Origin: Halomonas denitrificans
Lineage (GTDB): Bacteria; Pseudomonadota; Gammaproteobacteria; Pseudomonadales; Halomonadaceae
NCBI RefSeq assembly: GCF_003056305.1
Contig: NZ_PYVX01000001.1
Coordinates: 930,001 to 994,000 of the forward strand
Direction: 5' to 3'
DNA length: 64,000 bases
A program made the translations under genes and the position numbers. Shown here one piece after another: positions 61,535 through 64,000 of this stretch (its first letter is position 1; every line of letters starts with the position of its first letter). The notes beneath the pieces were generated by a model. The model had not been told where the DNA came from and did not search any database. It was given only the letters and a program-made list of their open reading frames with translations.

Positions 61535-63208
61535 GTGGCTAAGCAACCCAACGACGGCAAACCCAAGGTGCCGGAGGACACCGGCACCGAGGGGATTCCG
61601 GCGCCCGAGGGCGCGGCCAACCTGATCGATACCGATTACGTCATCGGTCAGGACAACATCACCGCGTCACCGCTGGGGATCGACGTGGACCTTCACGGGA
61701 AGGTCTTCCTCTTCTCCTCGCTGGTGATCCTGTTATTCGTGATCGCCACGCTGGCCCTCCAGGACCAGATGGAACCGATCTTCAACGCGATGTTCAGCTT
61801 CCTGACCACCAACCTGAGCTGGGTCTTCCTGCTCGGCGCCAACGTGTTCGTGTTGCTGGCCATCGTGCTGATCTTCACGCCGCTGGCCAAGGTGCGGATC
61901 GGCGGCGCCAACGCCCGACCCGACTTCAGCTACCTGGGCTGGTTCGCGATGCTGTTCGCCGCCGGCATGGGCATCGGGCTGATGTTCTACGGGGTGTCGG
62001 AGCCGCTGACGCACTTCGGCACCGCCATGGGCGGCACCACCGTCGAGGACGGCGTGCGCACCGACTGGGCACCGCTGGGCGCCGCCGCGGGCGACCAGGC
62101 CGCCGCCATCGACCTGAGCATGGCCGCCACCATCTTCCACTGGGGCCTGCACCCCTGGGGCGCCTATGCCATCGTCGGCCTGGCGCTGGCGATCTTCGCC
62201 TACAACAAGGGCCTGCCGCTGACCATGCGCTCGATCTTCTACCCGATCCTCGGGGAGCGCGTGTGGGGCTGGCCGGGCCATGTGATCGACATCCTGGCGG
62301 TCTTCGCCACCCTGTTCGGCCTGACCACCTCGCTGGGGCTCGGCGCCACCCAGGCGGCCGGGGGGCTGAACTACCTGTTCGACATCCCCAACAACAACAC
62401 CACCCTGATCCTGCTGATCATGGGCATCACCGTGGTCGCGCTGGGCTCGATCATGCTGGGGGTGGACAAGGGCGTGCAGCGCCTGTCGCAGATCAACATG
62501 GCGCTGGCCTTCCTGCTGCTGGTCTTCGTGATCGCCGTCGGGCCGACGCTGATGATCACCATCGGCGTGTTCGATAACCTGCTGGGCTACGTGCAGAACC
62601 TGCCGGCACTCTCGATGCCGTTCGGGCGCGAGGATGCCAACTTCAGCCAGGGCTGGACCGCCTTCTACTGGGCCTGGTGGATTGCCTGGTCGCCCTTCGT
62701 CGGCATGTTCATTGCCCGCGTCAGCCGCGGCCGCACGGTACGCGAGTTCCTGATCGCCGTGCTGCTGGTGCCGTCGATGGCCTCGGTGGTGTGGATGACC
62801 GCCTTCGGCACCACGGCCATCGACCAGGTGGTCAACCAGGGCATCACCAAGGTGCAGGATGCGGCGCTCGAGCTGCAGCTGTTCACCATGCTCGAGTCCC
62901 TGCCGCTGACCACCATCACCTCCTTCATCGGGATCGTGCTGGTCATCGTGTTCTTCGTGACCTCCTCCGACTCCGGCTCGCTGGTGATCGACTCCATCAC
63001 CGCCGGCGGCAAGGTCGATGCGCCCAAGCCCCAGCGCATCTTCTGGGCGCTGATCGAGGGGGCACTGGCCATCGCGCTGCTGCTCGGCGGCGGCCTCGGC
63101 GCCCTGCAGACGGCCGCCCTGACCACCGGCCTGCCCTTCACCCTCGTGCTGCTGGTGGGCTGCTATGCGATCGTCAAGGGCCTGATGAGCGAGCCGCGTA
63201 GCGCCTGA
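61535..63208 (+). CDS. BCCT-family betaine/choline/carnitine transporter
   Basis: A 557-residue secondary transporter with about twelve helices. Substrate- and Na-site segments are GMGIGLMFYGVSEPLTHF and the aromatic box WAWWIAWSPFVGMFIARVSRGRTVREF. The N-terminal 55 residues are hydrophilic and acidic. GTG 61535 follows AAGGGAG. The short C-terminus (LMSEPRSA) lacks the long charged tail of BetP. Betaine, choline or ectoine uptake driven by Na+ is expected; the glycine-rich GMGIG favours betaine-type substrates with Na+. It is co-transcribed with uspA. Confidence 0.93.
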   Translation: MAKQPNDGKPKVPEDTGTEGIPAPEGAANLIDTDYVIGQDNITASPLGIDVDLHGKVFLFSSLVILLFVIATLALQDQMEPIFNAMFSFLTTNLSWVFLLGANVFVLLAIVLIFTPLAKVRIGGANARPDFSYLGWFAMLFAAGMGIGLMFYGVSEPLTHFGTAMGGTTVEDGVRTDWAPLGAAAGDQAAAIDLSMAATIFHWGLHPWGAYAIVGLALAIFAYNKGLPLTMRSIFYPILGERVWGWPGHVIDILAVFATLFGLTTSLGLGATQAAGGLNYLFDIPNNNTTLILLIMGITVVALGSIMLGVDKGVQRLSQINMALAFLLLVFVIAVGPTLMITIGVFDNLLGYVQNLPALSMPFGREDANFSQGWTAFYWAWWIAWSPFVGMFIARVSRGRTVREFLIAVLLVPSMASVVWMTAFGTTAIDQVVNQGITKVQDAALELQLFTMLESLPLTTITSFIGIVLVIVFFVTSSDSGSLVIDSITAGGKVDAPKPQRIFWALIEGALAIALLLGGGLGALQTAALTTGLPFTLVLLVGCYAIVKGLMSEPRSA

Positions 63209-63253
63209 CGGCCACGCTCATCCCGGCGCGCCGACGCGCCGGCATGCCACGAC

Positions 63254-63281
63254 AGGAAGGCGGCCCTCGGGCCGCCTTCCT
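63254..63281 (+). terminator. Hairpin after the BCCT gene
   Basis: AGGAAGGCGGCC (63254-63265) and GGCCGCCTTCCT (63270-63281) form a perfect 12-bp stem with loop CTCG. The U-tract is poor. It lies between convergent genes. Confidence 0.75.
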
Positions 63282-63314
63282 CGTGTCTGGAGTCGGGGTC
63301 GCCGTCCGGTCAGG

Positions 63315-64000
63315 CTAGCTCCACAGCTCGCCCACCGGCATCTCGGGATCGAAGTGGGTGGCCACCTGGGCCTGCAGCAGCTCGGCGGTGGCCAGGGCGT
63401 CGACCAGGGCGTGATGGCCCGAGTAGACCGGCAGCCCGTAGCGCTCGCGGCTGTCGTAGAGGCGAATGGAGGCCGGCGGCCGGCCCATCCAGCGCTTGAA
63501 GCGCGCCAGCAGCGACTGCCGATGCCGGCGCGCCTCCAGCGACATGGTGTCGATGACCGGGAACATCAGCCCCTCGCCCCGGCGTGCCTTCACGGCGGCA
63601 TCCAGGAACGGACGCTCGATATGCCGATAGTGCACCACCACCAGGCGGCCCGCGATGGCCGCGAGGAGCTCCTCGAGGATCTCGTCGAAGTCGGGGGCAC
63701 CGGCGATGTCCGAGTGGGTGATGTGATGGAAGGTCACCGACTTGGCGTTCAGCGGCCGGGGCGGCCGCAGCACCCAGTAGCGCCGCTGGGGCAGGCTGAT
63801 GCGCCCCAGGGTGAAGGGCACCAGACCGATGCTGACGATGGCGTGGCGCCGCTCGTCGAGCCCGGTGGTTTCCATGTCCAGGGCGACCATGGGCGCCTCG
63901 GCGATGGGCGTCTCCGGCCCCGGCATCCCGGTGGCGAAGAAGCGCGCCAGCAGCGGGTCGCCGGCGAGCTCGGCACGCTTCGCCAGGTACTCCGGCCAGC
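63315..64000 (-). CDS. DEDDh 3'-5' exonuclease, partial at the window end
   Basis: The reading frame stays open through the end of the window (WPEYLAKRAELAGDPLLARFF upstream of the in-frame ATG at 63926), so the gene probably starts beyond 64000. The DnaQ-like domain begins VALDMETTGLD (Asp and Glu of Exo I), continues with the Exo II region around SVTFHHITHSDIAGAPDF, and ends with HHALVDALATAELL (His and Asp of Exo III). At least 228 residues are present. Proteins of this kind with the N-terminal WPEY segment are often next to a nucleotidyltransferase/CBS protein gene, which would lie outside the window. The substrate is probably single-stranded DNA or RNA. Confidence 0.88.
   Translation of the reverse strand, partial: WPEYLAKRAELAGDPLLARFFATGMPGPETPIAEAPMVALDMETTGLDERRHAIVSIGLVPFTLGRISLPQRRYWVLRPPRPLNAKSVTFHHITHSDIAGAPDFDEILEELLAAIAGRLVVVHYRHIERPFLDAAVKARRGEGLMFPVIDTMSLEARRHRQSLLARFKRWMGRPPASIRLYDSRERYGLPVYSGHHALVDALATAELLQAQVATHFDPEMPVGELWS

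Overview
The window is dense, high-GC gammaproteobacterial chromosome. Its osmolyte gear (a ProVWX-type betaine ABC importer, a BCCT carrier beside a UspA-like protein), SstT, TonB/Fur iron uptake and many LysR regulators suggest a marine or halophilic member of the Halomonadaceae. This is inferred from gene content and base composition; no rRNA is present.

Layout. 0.3-6.5 kb: a cluster resembling the Pseudomonas fap functional-amyloid operon. A sigma-54 activator and a FapF-like outer-membrane barrel lie on the + strand. They converge on a four-gene minus-strand operon: a very Gly-rich secreted protein, a small secreted protein, a FapD-like C39 peptidase and a further secreted protein. A well-matched sigma-54 promoter precedes the operon. 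6.8-16.6 kb: patatin, PhoH, a diguanylate cyclase, a solitary trpB, a UbiA-type prenyltransferase, an esterase, an SLC13 permease and a cold-shock protein. 16.8-21.1 kb: GMC oxidoreductase, methylmalonate-semialdehyde dehydrogenase and a divergent LysR. 21-30 kb: TSUP exporter, CDF transporter, ArsP-like permease, NnrU, a PhoD-like phosphatase, a LOV-GGDEF-EAL protein and PgpA. 30-36 kb: ChaC, threonine dehydratase, YnfA, an isocitrate dehydrogenase-like protein with an internal duplication, and sstT behind a structured leader. 36-38 kb: a periplasmic protein translationally coupled to a diguanylate cyclase. 38-46 kb: a catabolic-looking cluster (DUF3100 permease, M20 amidohydrolase, 3-hydroxyisobutyrate-type dehydrogenase, aldehyde dehydrogenase, VOC protein, solute-binding protein, LysR). 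46.4-48 kb: XRE-cupin regulator with AzlCD.

48.06-50.6 kb is an AT-rich island next to tRNA-Ile(CAU). It holds an AAA ATPase / DUF4276 TOPRIM-like pair that looks like phage defence. The ATPase is frameshifted by what looks like a one-base loss exactly at Walker A. A degenerate tRNA-like sequence lies at the other edge. After the island come a conserved hypothetical gene, a PRC-barrel protein, a Fur-regulated TonB receptor with LysR, a YliI-like sugar dehydrogenase, proVWX behind a 22-bp palindrome, uspA-bcct, and a DEDDh exonuclease gene cut by the window end.

A recurring theme is c-di-GMP: two GGEEF cyclases with I-sites, one LOV-controlled GGDEF/EAL protein, and a VpsR-like sigma-54 activator next to the putative amyloid genes. 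The strongest candidates for undescribed biology are the amyloid-like cluster, the light-linked GGDEF/EAL protein, the island ATPase/TOPRIM pair, the sstT leader and the duplicated isocitrate dehydrogenase.
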